NCBI GenBank assembly: GCA_964547905.1
Contig: CAZJPN010000007.1
Coordinates: 35,547 to 99,546, forward strand
Direction: 5' to 3'
From: JAJYLM01 sp964547905
Lineage (GTDB): Bacteria > JAMCPX01
Length of the DNA stretch: 64,000 bases
The first letter of the stretch is position 1. Each line of letters begins with the position of its first letter. Made by a program: the position numbers and the translations under genes. Below are positions 34,405 through 43,700 of this stretch, one piece after another. The notes beneath the pieces are model-generated. The model did not search any database and was not told the DNA's origin. It saw only the letters and a list, made by a program, of their open reading frames with translations.

Positions 34405-35028
34405 TTATTCAATCTTTTTCAGAAGGTCCGGCATATAATAGGCTATTCTTAAAAAATCATTCGGCGATGTAAATCCGAATCTAAAAAGGTCCAGGTCCAA
34501 TTTATCTATGTTTGAAAATTCAGGTATAATCTTATGAAGATACATGAGGATTACATCAGTACATACCCACCTCTTGGATGTTATTTCTGGAACCTTCAAT
34601 GGAACCTTTAATCCCAATCTATAATAAGTCATCATGTTTGATATGTTAAAGAAGCCCCTGAATAAGTTATAATGTGTGCCTTCAAGCCGGTACATGGAAT
34701 GAAGAAACTCTTCCAACTGTTTTTCGTTCTTCCATACGGGTCTTAATGCTATCGGGGATTTATCCGATCTGAAAAAATGAGATGCAGGCAGCTTTATTGT
34801 AAGGGGATAAACGACATTTAAAGTCTCATTATGTTCCAGCACAACCGCTGTGTGATCATACATGGTGCAGGAAAGCCTTCTCCATAAAGAATAAAAAAAA
34901 CCATACGTCTGGGTAAGAAGTATATCGCCGGGCACGAGTTTATGATAAAGATCGTTCTTGTTTCGACTGTTTGCAATACCTATGCTGAAGGCATTATCCG
35001 AGCATCTCTTATTTTTTTTAAGATACAT
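34405..35028 (-). CDS. YiiX-like permuted NlpC/P60 (papain-like) hydrolase
   Basis: A 207-residue protein. VPGDILLTQTYGFFYS near residue 35, YDHTAVVLEHNE with a conserved His, and a late RWVCTDVILMYLHK with a Cys fit the circularly permuted papain-like (YiiX/YebB, DUF830) family, in which His precedes Cys. There is no signal peptide or membrane helix. Family members cut amide or ester bonds in lipids or peptides; the substrate is unknown. A hotdog thioesterase gene ends 7 bases upstream in the same direction. Confidence 0.6.
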   Translation of the reverse strand: MYLKKNKRCSDNAFSIGIANSRNKNDLYHKLVPGDILLTQTYGFFYSLWRRLSCTMYDHTAVVLEHNETLNVVYPLTIKLPASHFFRSDKSPIALRPVWKNEKQLEEFLHSMYRLEGTHYNLFRGFFNISNMMTYYRLGLKVPLKVPEITSKRWVCTDVILMYLHKIIPEFSNIDKLDLDLFRFGFTSPNDFLRIAYYMPDLLKKIE

Positions 35029-35035
35029 TATACCC

Positions 35036-35449
35036 CTATTTTATTTTCATGCTTTCTTCTTTAACAAAAACATGGCCGCTAAAAAATGCTATGAGCTTTT
35101 GATCCGCCTCTCTCACCACTTTAATCTGGTAAAATCCGGTCCTCTTCGTTCTCTGGAGTTCCTGCGCCTCTGCAATCAATCTGTCGCCTAAAAAGGCCGG
35201 GCTTGTAAAACTTATATTTGCAGATATTGCTAAGGCTAATTTGCCGTGACTATTCGATGCGAGTGCAAAAGCGAAATCAGCAAAAGAAAAGAGTGCACCT
35301 CCCTGACATACATCGGCGGCATTCAGCATATCCTCTCTTATTACCATTCCTACTTTTGCATAACCCGCATTTACCTCCAGCAGCTCTACATTCAGCCACA
35401 CCGCCATTTTATCGTTCTCTCTCATAAACCTTGCAATTTTTTCTACCAT
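35036..35449 (-). CDS. PaaI-type hotdog thioesterase
   Basis: A 137-residue acyl-CoA thioesterase-like protein. The ATG at 35449 has AGGAGG at 9 bases; a longer frame from 35563 would run into an R3 repeat and is not favoured. DVCQGGALFSFADFAFALASN is the PaaI motif (Gly-Gly with Asp/Ser), and ISANISFTSPAFLGDRLIAEA and FYQIKVVREADQKLIAFFSG are the following strands. It probably hydrolyses aryl- or acyl-CoA thioesters. Paired with the papain-like gene. Confidence 0.85.
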   Translation of the reverse strand: MVEKIARFMRENDKMAVWLNVELLEVNAGYAKVGMVIREDMLNAADVCQGGALFSFADFAFALASNSHGKLALAISANISFTSPAFLGDRLIAEAQELQRTKRTGFYQIKVVREADQKLIAFFSGHVFVKEESMKIK

Positions 35450-35532
35450 CAATGCGTACCTCCTGCATTTATAGGTGTTGTAACCCGTTATCTGGAAAAG
35501 TTCAACATCATCACCTGTACGGGCATACGAAT

Positions 35533-35636
35533 AAACCCCGTTAGAAAATTCCCGTTGTTTCATGTGGATAATATGCCATTGTTAAACTCTCAGGCCATGA
35601 TACTATTAAATCCACAAATTTCCTAACGTGGTAAAA
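35533..35636. repeat. R3 inverted-repeat element, imperfect
   Basis: Left end AAACCCCGTTAGAAAATT, right end AAATTTCCTAACGTGGTAA; the ends are imperfect inverted copies. It separates the thioesterase gene from the divergent oxidase gene and ends next to the promoter at 35638. Confidence 0.7.
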
Positions 35637-35637
35637 G

Positions 35638-35666
35638 TTGACAATCAAAGCATTTACAATTATCTT
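35638..35666 (+). promoter_or_regulatory. Putative sigma70 promoter
   Basis: TTGACA (35638-35643), a 17-base spacer and TATCTT (35661-35666). It would start a transcript about 70 bases ahead of the oxidase-like gene at 35745. Confidence 0.5.
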
Positions 35667-35744
35667 ACATATTAGTTTATGGCCCCATAATCCATATAAC
35701 ACAGCTTTAACAAGCATGTTCTAAATTATAAATGGAGGTATAAC

Positions 35745-36140
35745 ATGGCTAAACTATCACAGGAAATGAAGGATCTCATTGCTGCGCAACAGTGTTTTGT
35801 GGCTACCGTAAATGCTGATGGAACCCCGAATATAGGACCAAAGAGAAGTACAAGGGTTGTAGACGACGAACACATTGCTTACAATGAGGCAACCGCAAAA
35901 CAAACATGGAATAATGTGAATAAAGGTTCAAAGGTAGCCATAGCCGTTGTGGACAGAGAAAAGCTCAAAGGGTTCCGATTTATAGGTACCCCGGCTATAG
36001 TCACATCCGGCAAGCTCTATGAAGAGGCTGTCAGTGCGTCACAGAAGATGGGAAGACCTGCACCAAAGGCTGTTGTAAATATTAAAATAGAAAAGATATA
36101 CAATCTTGGCATACCCGGCGCAGGCGATCAGATTGAGTAA
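35745..36140 (+). CDS. PNPOx-like FMN-binding split-barrel protein
   Basis: A 131-residue protein of the pyridoxamine 5-phosphate oxidase-like fold. AAQQCFVATVNADGTPNIGPKRS is the N-terminal beta-barrel strand pair that usually binds FMN, VAIAVVDREKLKGFRFIGTP follows, and KIEKIYNLGIPGAGD ends it. GGAGG is 6 bases from the ATG. Family members include small flavin reductases and heme-utilisation-like proteins. The substrate is unknown. Confidence 0.85.
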   Translation: MAKLSQEMKDLIAAQQCFVATVNADGTPNIGPKRSTRVVDDEHIAYNEATAKQTWNNVNKGSKVAIAVVDREKLKGFRFIGTPAIVTSGKLYEEAVSASQKMGRPAPKAVVNIKIEKIYNLGIPGAGDQIE

Positions 36141-36231
36141 CCATAAGCAATCCCTGAAAATGTAGATACCCAAGGGCAAGCCCCTGGAACTCTGCTTCAC
36201 CAGAAAATTGCATTCTTGGGTTAATCCGTTT

Positions 36232-37125
36232 TTAAGCTTTAAGATTTGCTATTGTAGTAAAAACGGCAGACATATCCATATCCCCTTTACCCTCAGCCAC
36301 CGAAGTCTCAAAAACAGCATCCACCGCCTTTGTTAACGGCAGCGTAATATTCAATTGGTCTGCAAGCCCCAATACCAGATTGAGATCCTTGTATTGGTGT
36401 TTTAAAGGGAATGCCGGAGTAAAATTATGCTGGAGTATGTTTCCCGCTTTAAGCGTATACAAAGGGGATGATAGAGTACTTGAGTCTATCATATCAAAAA
36501 TGATATCCGGAGAAATTCCATTTGCAGCACCGAAATGCACCGCCTCCGATAATATTCCCATCATACCGCCGAGGAGAAGATTGGCGGTGAGTTTAAGCTT
36601 CGTGCCCATCCCTGCTTTTCCGGCATACATAATCTTTTTACCCATGGTCAGCAGCAATGCAGCATACTTATCCACGTACTCTTTATCGCCTCCGCAAAGG
36701 ATCAGCAATGTTCCCTGCTCTGCAGGCTTTTTGCTTCCAGAAACAGGGGCATCGATAAAAACACCACCCTGCGCTGTTACAGAGCGGTTTATTTTCGTTA
36801 CTACATCCAAAGAGACTGTACTCATGTTAATAAAAACCTTGCCATCCTTCATTGCTGGTAGAATACCGCTATCCTTGAATACAACCGACTCAAGAGCGCT
36901 ATCATCGCTTACCATAGCAATAACCACATCCGACACCTGTGCAAGTTCTAACGGGGTCTTTGCAAGGGTTGCACCCATTGCAACAAGAGACTCTGCACCC
37001 GATGTTGTCCTGTTATACACTTTTAACGGATAGCCTGACGCAAGGATCCTTTTCGCCATATTAGACCCCATTATACCAAGCCCTAGAAACCCTACCTTAT
37101 AAAGGTTTTGTCGTGCCTCGTTCAT
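36232..37125 (-). CDS. 3-hydroxyisobutyrate dehydrogenase-family reductase
   Basis: A 297-residue beta-hydroxyacid dehydrogenase. GFLGLGIMGSNMAKRIL binds NAD(P), NRTTSGAES follows with an Arg that favours NADP(H), DAPVSGSKKPAEQGTL is the substrate-binding loop, and the catalytic lysine lies in GMGTKLKLTANLLLGGMMG. Closest functional types are glyoxylate/succinic-semialdehyde reductases and hydroxyisobutyrate dehydrogenase. No pathway partner is adjacent. Confidence 0.88.
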   Translation of the reverse strand: MNEARQNLYKVGFLGLGIMGSNMAKRILASGYPLKVYNRTTSGAESLVAMGATLAKTPLELAQVSDVVIAMVSDDSALESVVFKDSGILPAMKDGKVFINMSTVSLDVVTKINRSVTAQGGVFIDAPVSGSKKPAEQGTLLILCGGDKEYVDKYAALLLTMGKKIMYAGKAGMGTKLKLTANLLLGGMMGILSEAVHFGAANGISPDIIFDMIDSSTLSSPLYTLKAGNILQHNFTPAFPLKHQYKDLNLVLGLADQLNITLPLTKAVDAVFETSVAEGKGDMDMSAVFTTIANLKA

Positions 37126-37273
37126 GTTTAACTCCTTTCGTTCACTTTCCTCGTCTATTTATTTACCCCGTTGCACCTGTAACTAAAAATGGGGTTTACT
37201 GCATTCATCATAGCCTCGGGATATCGCATGCCAGCTCCAATGCAAGGTATACCAACATTCATCATTATCTTTA

Positions 37274-39319
37274 CTACTCAATACTATCCAACAACTTTTT
37301 TGCCTCTGTTGAACCGGGATTGAGTTTGATTGATTTTTTGAGAGTTGCAATCGCCTGCTTATTCAGACCGGCAACATAGTAATAATATCCCATGATAAAA
37401 TTCACATATGCCTTGTCCTTGTCTGTTGCACCTATCTGGTACTTTAAAACAGTATTAATCATACGAAAGCTCTTTTGCATTAACCGCGTATTACCGTTAA
37501 GCCCGTGCTCTATACCATACCACAGTACGATTCTTGGATTGTAAGGCATTATACGCTTCGCTGTATTGATATATCTCAAGCCATCGGTATAGTCTGAATT
37601 GTTGTAAATAAGCGAAAGTCCATAAGCCAGGTTTGCCATTGCACTGTAGGGTACCGTTTTTACGAGTTTATGCAGATCGCTGAAAAGTCCCTGCTCTGTG
37701 AAATACGTATTCGGAGAAAGCAATGGCACAACACCGTATAAGAAAGAATAGGGATTAAATACATGGTAAGCGTAATCTTTTATAAGATCGTCATTCCCCG
37801 TTCCCTCTTTTACATATATCAATGCATAATCGTCAAAGTACACGAGATGCCATTCAGGAGCTGGCAATAGCCTGGGATAGTTTACAGGCAAATATGTTTC
37901 CACAAGAGCGTACGACACTTTATACTTGTTGAGAAGGCAATCAAATGCAGACGGACTATCCATGGATTGATCTACCTCGGGCAGTAAAAACCTTTCAGGG
38001 TCTAACCGCGTATCTATAAAATCCTTTACCTGCGGGTATCCGAGAAAGATGACAGCACCCCCGAAGTTAATAGAGTTGTATATGTTGCCTTTGATGTGAT
38101 TTCTTAAAATAAAATCGATAGCCTGCTTTGGATAAAACTGCTTCTGTATACCAATGCCTTTGTAGCCTATAAAATCTGTCTTGCATTGGTAATACTCGTA
38201 ACTGAAAGGTGCTATAATAATAAGTGTAGAAACCGCAGTCGCAAGCACATGAGATTTATTTAATTTTTTAAGTCTTACAAACCAACCGTTAACAACCATA
38301 CCGATGCCCGGTGCAATACCTATCAAAGCCATGATGATCATGCGTCTCATGTCAAAAGACATCGGGATCATAACGAGTCCGAAGAATACATAACGCAACG
38401 GCATCTTGAATATACCGAGTAAAAATATCATGGTAAAAATAACAAGCCCTGTAAACATCGTTGGGGTTTGTGACAATGACGGGGACATAAATTCAGCGAT
38501 ATACTCAAGCCCGCCTTTTTGACCTAATGACACAACATGATGAAAGAGGAAGGTGTAAAGATGATAGGTGTTTGGTGTTATTACGGTTGTAAGTAGTGTT
38601 ACAAAAAATATAGTCAACCTGTTATAACATACCTCTCCTTTTATATTACGTCTCAAAAGGTCTATGAAACCTTCAGTCAGCCAAGCAAATAAAAAGATTA
38701 TCCCGAACACAGCACCGGGATGCATGTTGACCCACACAAGCATGATGATAGGTATGGACCATAAAATCTTTTTTTTATCTATATGCGGAAGCGATGTGAT
38801 AAATACAAACAAGGCTATACCGAGATACGTAATAATCTGAGGTCTATCGACAAAGTAAGAACCTGCTATAATAAAGGCACATGCTATGATTGCGAATCCT
38901 ATGTACCGGTTAATTTTATAATGTTCGAATGATAGATAAAGGAATACAGATGTAAACCCTGCAACAACTGCCTTGATTACGATAATACCTGCAACACCAA
39001 AAAAGCTGTAAACAGAGTACCATACGACCTCAAACAGCCATTCTACAGGATAAATTCTCATCCCTGCAAACGTGTAAGAGAATATGTCTTGAAATGGTAA
39101 ACTATGCGTATCGAGTATATACTGTCCAAGTTTCAGGTGCCAGAATGCATCACCTTCGTAAATCTTATTGAATGTAAACGCGAACGCAAACAAGAATATC
39201 AGAAAGACCAAAATAATATCCGTTGCATTGTCCTTAATCCCCTCTCCCCCCCTTTTAGTAAAGGGGGGGAGAGGGGATTTGTCTTTAGTAAAGGAGGCGG
39301 AATTCACATCTTTCATCAT
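37274..39319 (-). CDS. Large GT-C-like membrane protein with C-terminal TPR-like repeats
   Basis: A 681-residue protein starting at ATG 39319 or 39316 (GGGGAG just upstream). After a repeat-derived N-terminal stretch (FTKDKSPLPPFTKRGGEG, from R2) come about twelve membrane helices. The first loop KIYEGDAFWHLKLGQYILD has the GD-x-FWH pattern of GT-C transferases of the STT3/PMT class. After the membrane part are a soluble domain (residues about 430-560) and TPR-like helices ending LNKQAIATLKKSIKLNPGS. A sugar or glycan transferase with a protein-binding tail is inferred. Function is not established. Confidence 0.7.
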   Translation of the reverse strand: MMKDVNSASFTKDKSPLPPFTKRGGEGIKDNATDIILVFLIFLFAFAFTFNKIYEGDAFWHLKLGQYILDTHSLPFQDIFSYTFAGMRIYPVEWLFEVVWYSVYSFFGVAGIIVIKAVVAGFTSVFLYLSFEHYKINRYIGFAIIACAFIIAGSYFVDRPQIITYLGIALFVFITSLPHIDKKKILWSIPIIMLVWVNMHPGAVFGIIFLFAWLTEGFIDLLRRNIKGEVCYNRLTIFFVTLLTTVITPNTYHLYTFLFHHVVSLGQKGGLEYIAEFMSPSLSQTPTMFTGLVIFTMIFLLGIFKMPLRYVFFGLVMIPMSFDMRRMIIMALIGIAPGIGMVVNGWFVRLKKLNKSHVLATAVSTLIIIAPFSYEYYQCKTDFIGYKGIGIQKQFYPKQAIDFILRNHIKGNIYNSINFGGAVIFLGYPQVKDFIDTRLDPERFLLPEVDQSMDSPSAFDCLLNKYKVSYALVETYLPVNYPRLLPAPEWHLVYFDDYALIYVKEGTGNDDLIKDYAYHVFNPYSFLYGVVPLLSPNTYFTEQGLFSDLHKLVKTVPYSAMANLAYGLSLIYNNSDYTDGLRYINTAKRIMPYNPRIVLWYGIEHGLNGNTRLMQKSFRMINTVLKYQIGATDKDKAYVNFIMGYYYYVAGLNKQAIATLKKSIKLNPGSTEAKKLLDSIE
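39239..39300. repeat. Dispersed repeat R2 at the start of the membrane-protein gene
   Basis: A near-perfect palindrome CCCCTCTCCCCCCC...GGGGGGAGAGGGG around TTAGTAAAGG, followed by GTCTTTAGTAAAGGAGGCGG. It is read in frame as about 20 residues after the start codon. Confidence 0.85.
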
Positions 39320-39436
39320 ATACTCCCCTATTCCCCTATTTTTGGAATACATTTTTGGGGTTACATTTATGGTCCATATCAATCGTGTATATACAACGAT
39401 AATATGAGGAAAGGAATATTTTGTTTTACCGTGGAT

Positions 39437-39736
39437 TTATGCGCTGAGCTTTACTGCAAGCAAAAGCAGTGCCTTAACAATAAGCGCCTTGAAAAAATAG
39501 ATCACAAAGATTGCTATTAACGGTGACAGATCTATACCGGAGCTTGTACCAAGAGGGATCACACTGCGTAATGGACCGAGCACAGGTTCTGTTATCCTGT
39601 ATAAAAAGTTCACAACCGGATTATACGGATCAGGATTTACCCAGCTCAGTAAAGCGCGTATTATGATGAGCCAATAATATATTGTAAGCACTACGCTCAC
39701 AATATTTGCCAGTATTACTAAAAAATTAGATATCAT
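39437..39736 (-). CDS. YggT family membrane protein
   Basis: A 99-residue protein with two membrane helices, typical YggT sequence IIRALLSWVNPDPYNPVV and a TEPVLGPLRSVIP stretch. YggT proteins are small inner-membrane proteins linked to osmotic tolerance and cell division; exact role unsettled. It lies upstream of two tRNA genes on the same strand. Confidence 0.9.
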   Translation of the reverse strand: MISNFLVILANIVSVVLTIYYWLIIIRALLSWVNPDPYNPVVNFLYRITEPVLGPLRSVIPLGTSSGIDLSPLIAIFVIYFFKALIVKALLLLAVKLSA

Positions 39737-39759
39737 GATTATTATACCTTATAAAAAAA

Positions 39760-39834
39760 CGGGGTCGACGGGGTTCGAACCCGCGACCTTCCGCGTGACA
39801 GGCGGACGTTCTAACCAAACTGAACTACGACCCC
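39760..39834 (-). tRNA. tRNA-Asp (GTC)
   Basis: A 75-nt tRNA with acceptor GGGGTCG/CGACCCC, anticodon loop CTGTCAC between TCCGC and GCGGA, and TTCGAAC in the T-loop. Anticodon GTC decodes GAC/GAU. CCA is not encoded. Confidence 0.95.
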
Positions 39835-39842
39835 TTAAACAA

Positions 39843-39915
39843 TAGGCGGAACAGGGCTCGAACCTGCGACATCCACCGTGTAAGAGTGGCGCTCTACCAA
39901 CTGAGCTATCCGCCT
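39843..39915 (-). tRNA. tRNA-Val (TAC)
   Basis: A 73-nt tRNA with acceptor AGGCGGA/TCCGCCT, anticodon loop CTTACAC between CCACT and GGTGG, and TTCGAGC in the T-loop. Anticodon TAC decodes GUA/GUG-type codons. CCA is not encoded. It lies 8 bases from tRNA-Asp. Confidence 0.95.
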
Positions 39916-39920
39916 GCAAT

Positions 39921-40017
39921 TTACCCCGTTAGAAAGCACCGTCATATAGAAAAGGCATGCCGGCACGTCTAAGCCAGAGGACTTGTCAGCCTTTGGCTGA
40001 CTTTCTAACGGGGTTTA
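39921..40017. repeat. R3 inverted-repeat element
   Basis: TTACCCCGTTAGAAAG (39921-39936) and CTTTCTAACGGGGTTTA (40001-40017) are inverted; the interior is unlike other copies. It is the first part of a 370-base gene-free stretch (39916-40285) that consists almost wholly of repeats. Confidence 0.85.
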
Positions 40018-40100
40018 CATTATCATTATATGAAGAGTTTTTTGTTTGTCAACACATAGTGAACACGTACCCACCAAAAATTTTTGACAGAGCCCTTAGT

Positions 40101-40252
40101 CGTCATTGCGAAGAATGAAATGACGAAGCAATCTACAGGCATAGGGATTGCTTCGCTGCCCCATCCGACCCAAGCTTCTCAGCCATGGGCTGATAAGTCC
40201 TTTGGCTTAGCTTGTGTGCCCGATTGGTTCCCCGCTCGCAATGACCGTGATG
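40101..40252. repeat. Dispersed repeat R1, long composite copy
   Basis: CGTCATTGCGAAGAATGAAATGACGAAGCAATC is followed by GGATTGCTTCGCTGCCCC and GCTCGCAATGACCGTG, two inverted halves around CCATGGGCTG. No gene is seen in it. Confidence 0.8.
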
Positions 40253-40270
40253 TTATAATAAACGGGAGGA

Positions 40271-40288
40271 CTTTCTAACGGTGGTTTA
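40271..40288. repeat. Single R3 arm overlapping the greA stop
   Basis: CTTTCTAACGGTGGTTTA repeats the right end of the element at 40001-40017. Its last three bases are the greA stop codon (TAA on the minus strand). Confidence 0.75.
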
Positions 40289-40777
40289 CTTATCCAGCTT
40301 ATCGTACGATATCTCTATGATTTCGTATTCCTTGACAGACTTTGCTGTCTGAATCTCAACGATATCGCCTTTCCTGCACCCGATAAGCTCCCGTGCAAGC
40401 GGTGAGGTAATTGAGATGCTGCCGTTCTTAAAATCAGCTTCATCTTCACCTACAATAAGATAACTGACAACACTTTCTGTGTTTGTATCCTTAATCGATA
40501 CAAAAGCACCAAATGCAATCTGCCCTTGATCGATCTTGGTTTTGTCTATCTCTATTATCTCTGCATTTGCAAGTTTATTTTCTATTTCCCTTATCTTCGC
40601 ATCTATATACGACTGTTTTTCTTTGGCGCTCTCATATTCTGCATTCTCGCTCAAATCACCATGACTCCTTGCCTCGGCAAGCGCCACAATAACCTTCGGT
40701 CTCTCGACCTGCTGCAGTACTTTTAATTTTTCCTTTAAAGCATCGTATCCTGATCTCGTAATTGGAATCCTATGCAT
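40286..40777 (-). CDS. greA: Transcript cleavage factor GreA
   Basis: A 163-residue protein. The N-terminal coiled coil carries the family signature ARSHGDLSENAEYESAKE with the acidic tip that stimulates RNA cleavage by backtracked polymerase. The C-terminal domain (VGEDEADFKNGSISITSPLA; RELIGCRKGDIVEI) binds RNA polymerase. It follows carB by 14 bases and is the last gene of the pyrimidine operon. Confidence 0.96.
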   Translation of the reverse strand: MHRIPITRSGYDALKEKLKVLQQVERPKVIVALAEARSHGDLSENAEYESAKEKQSYIDAKIREIENKLANAEIIEIDKTKIDQGQIAFGAFVSIKDTNTESVVSYLIVGEDEADFKNGSISITSPLARELIGCRKGDIVEIQTAKSVKEYEIIEISYDKLDK

Positions 40778-40791
40778 AAAAAGCTCCTATT

Positions 40792-43700
40792 TTATATAAT
40801 TCTGTATAAGTTCTGTATAGGGGTAACCGTGATCTCCCCGTTCTTCAATGCCACAATAGCCCTGTACGCGGCATCCGCACCCTCTATGGTCGTATAATAC
40901 GGTATATTGTAGGTAATGACCGACCTTCTTATGGAATAAGAATCTTTTATCGATTTCTTACCAAACGTAGTATTGATCAACATGGCAATCTCCCGGTTCT
41001 TTATTAAATCAACAATGTGAGGCCTGCCTTCCTGTACCTTATTAACAATCCTTACTTCAATGCCGCTTGTCATCAAAACCTGAGCAGTGCCTCTGGTTGC
41101 AACTATATTAAATCCCAATTCTTTCAATCTCTTGGCAATAGGCACTATCAGCAATTTATCGTTGTCTTTTACACTTATAAAAATATTGCCTTTCATGGGC
41201 AATATGGTGTTTGAAGCTAATTGAGACTTTGCAAATGCCAGAGCAAACGACTTGTCTATTCCCATAACCTCACCGGTGGACTTCATCTCCGGCCCCAATA
41301 TCGTATCTACACCCGGCAATTTCATAAATGGAAGCACAGCCTCTTTTACAGTAATATAATCAGTCACTACCTCCTTTGTAAAGTCTATATCCTCTAATTT
41401 CTTACCCACCATCAGTTTTGTTGCAAGCTTTGCAAGAGGGATGCCTATTGATTTTGAAACAAACGGTATTGTCCTGCTTGCCCTTGGATTTGCCTCTATT
41501 ATATAAACCTCATTGTCCTTTACCGCGTACTGTATATTTATAAGGCCTACAACATTCAGTTCCTTTGCAAGCACCTTGGTCTGCCTGGTAATTTCATTGA
41601 TAAGGTTCTTGGATAAAGAAAAAGGTGGTAATGAACACGCACTGTCGCCTGAATGTATGCCTGCCTCCTCGATATGTTCCATGACACCGCCGATAACAAC
41701 GGTATCGCCATCGGATATGGCATCAACGTCAATCTCTGTCGCACTCTCGAGGAACTTATCAACCAGTACCGGCTTATCTTCACTGATATTTACAGCCTTG
41801 GCCATATACTCCACGAGACTTTCGTTATCATAAACGATCTCCATTGCTCTGCCGCCGAGTACGTAGGAAGGCCTGAGTATAAGAGGAAAACCGATTGTAT
41901 TGCCGATCCGAATGGCCTCTTCTACGGATGTCGCTGTAAGGCTTGTCGGTTGTTTTAATCCGAGCCGTTCCAACAGTTCTCTGAATCTCTTTCTGTCCTC
42001 TGCTATGTCGATGCTCTCGGGCGATGTTCCGAGGACCTGTACTCCTGCGGCCTCAAGCCTCTTGGCAAGCTTTAACGGTGTCTGTCCGCCGAACTGAACA
42101 ATAACGCCATCCGGCTTTTCAAGCTCGACGATATTCATAACGTCTTCGTAGGTAATAGGTTCGAAATAGAGCTTATCGGATGTATCATAATCCGTACTGA
42201 CTGTTTCCGGATTGGAATTCAGCATTATGGATTCATACCCTTCTTCCCTGAGGGCGAAGCTTGCATGGACACAGCAATAATCAAACTCTATACCCTGTCC
42301 AATCCTGTTCGGGCCGCTCCCGAGAATGATTACTCTTTTTTTCTGTGAAACCACAGACTCGTTCTCATCCTCATACGTTGAATAAAGATATGGCGTGTAC
42401 GCCTCGAATTCTGCTCCACATGTATCAACGACCTTGTAAACAGGCTTTGTATCGCTGTTGGTTCTTGCCTTTCTTATCAACGGCTCTGCCGTACCGAGAA
42501 GGTCTGCAATATATCTGTCGGAAAACCCCATTTTCTTTGCATCCCGTAGAGTGTGTGCGGCTTCGACAGTGGTCAGTGAATAGCCCTTCAATGATTTGAT
42601 CTTGTTTTCATAATCAATGATCTCTTTTATATTATTCAGAAACCAAGGATCGATCGAAGTATAGTTATGTATATCTTCCACGGTAAAACCCATCCTTAGT
42701 GAATCACCTATATAAAACAGTTGTTCGGGCGATGATCTTTTCAGTCCGCTGATCACCTTTTCTCTTGCTTTATCCGTTCTGGAATCTTCATCCTTGATCT
42801 TCTGCACCATGCCGTACACGCCTGATTCAAGTGACCGTAATGCTTTCTGGAATGACTCTTTGAATGTTCTGCCGATTGCCATGACCTCACCGACGGATTT
42901 CATCTGCGTCGTAAGCGTGTCGTCCGCCTGCGGAAATTTTTCAAAGGCAAACTTGGGTATCTTTGTTACGACATAGTCAATCGTCGGCTCGAAAGAAGCC
43001 TTTGTGTTTTTCGTAATATCATTGGTAATCTCATCAAGGGTATACCCGATGGCAAGTTTTGTTGCGACCTTTGCTATCGGGTAACCGGTCGCCTTGGATG
43101 CGAGCGCTGAACTCCTTGAAACCCTGGGGTTCATTTCTATGACCACCATATCTCCGTTGAGCGGGTTTACCGCAAACTGTATATTGGACCCGCCGCTCTC
43201 TATGCCGATCTCCCTCATAATCTTTATGGCTGCATCCCTCATATTCTGATATTCTTTGTCGGTCAGCGTCTGTGCAGGTGCAATGGTTATACTGTCACCG
43301 GTATGAACTCCCATAGGATCAAAATTCTCTATCGAACATACAACGATACAGTTATCATTTTTGTCTCTCATCATCTCAAGCTCGAATTCCTTCCATCCGA
43401 GGACCGATTCTTCAAGCAGCACCTCGTGCGATGGACTTACGCTCAGCCCGTATTCAACCTTGTCTTCGAACTCTTCGATGTTATACGCAATGCTTGCACC
43501 CGTACCTCCGAGGGTGAACGAGGGTCGTATGATCACGGGAAATCCTATTTCACGTACAAACCTCATTGCCTCTTCTTTTGTATGGGTATATTTGCTGAAA
43601 GGTACTTTCAAACCTATCTTGATCATAGATGCCTTAAACAGCTCTCTGTCCTCTGCTTTTTTTATCGTGTCAAGCCTTGCACCAATAAGCTCTACACCGT

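Noticed and set aside
36168..36221. Possible terminator ACCCAAG...CTTGGGT after the PNPOx-like gene
   Set aside because: The loop is about 40 bases and there is no T-run; too weak to call.
36935..36960. TCTAACGGGGTC, like an R3 end, inside the hydroxyacid dehydrogenase gene
   Set aside because: Encodes the expected TPLELAQ stretch of the family, so it is probably coincidence.
40084..40278. 64-codon ORF after the tRNA genes
   Set aside because: Entirely made of R1 repeat sequence.
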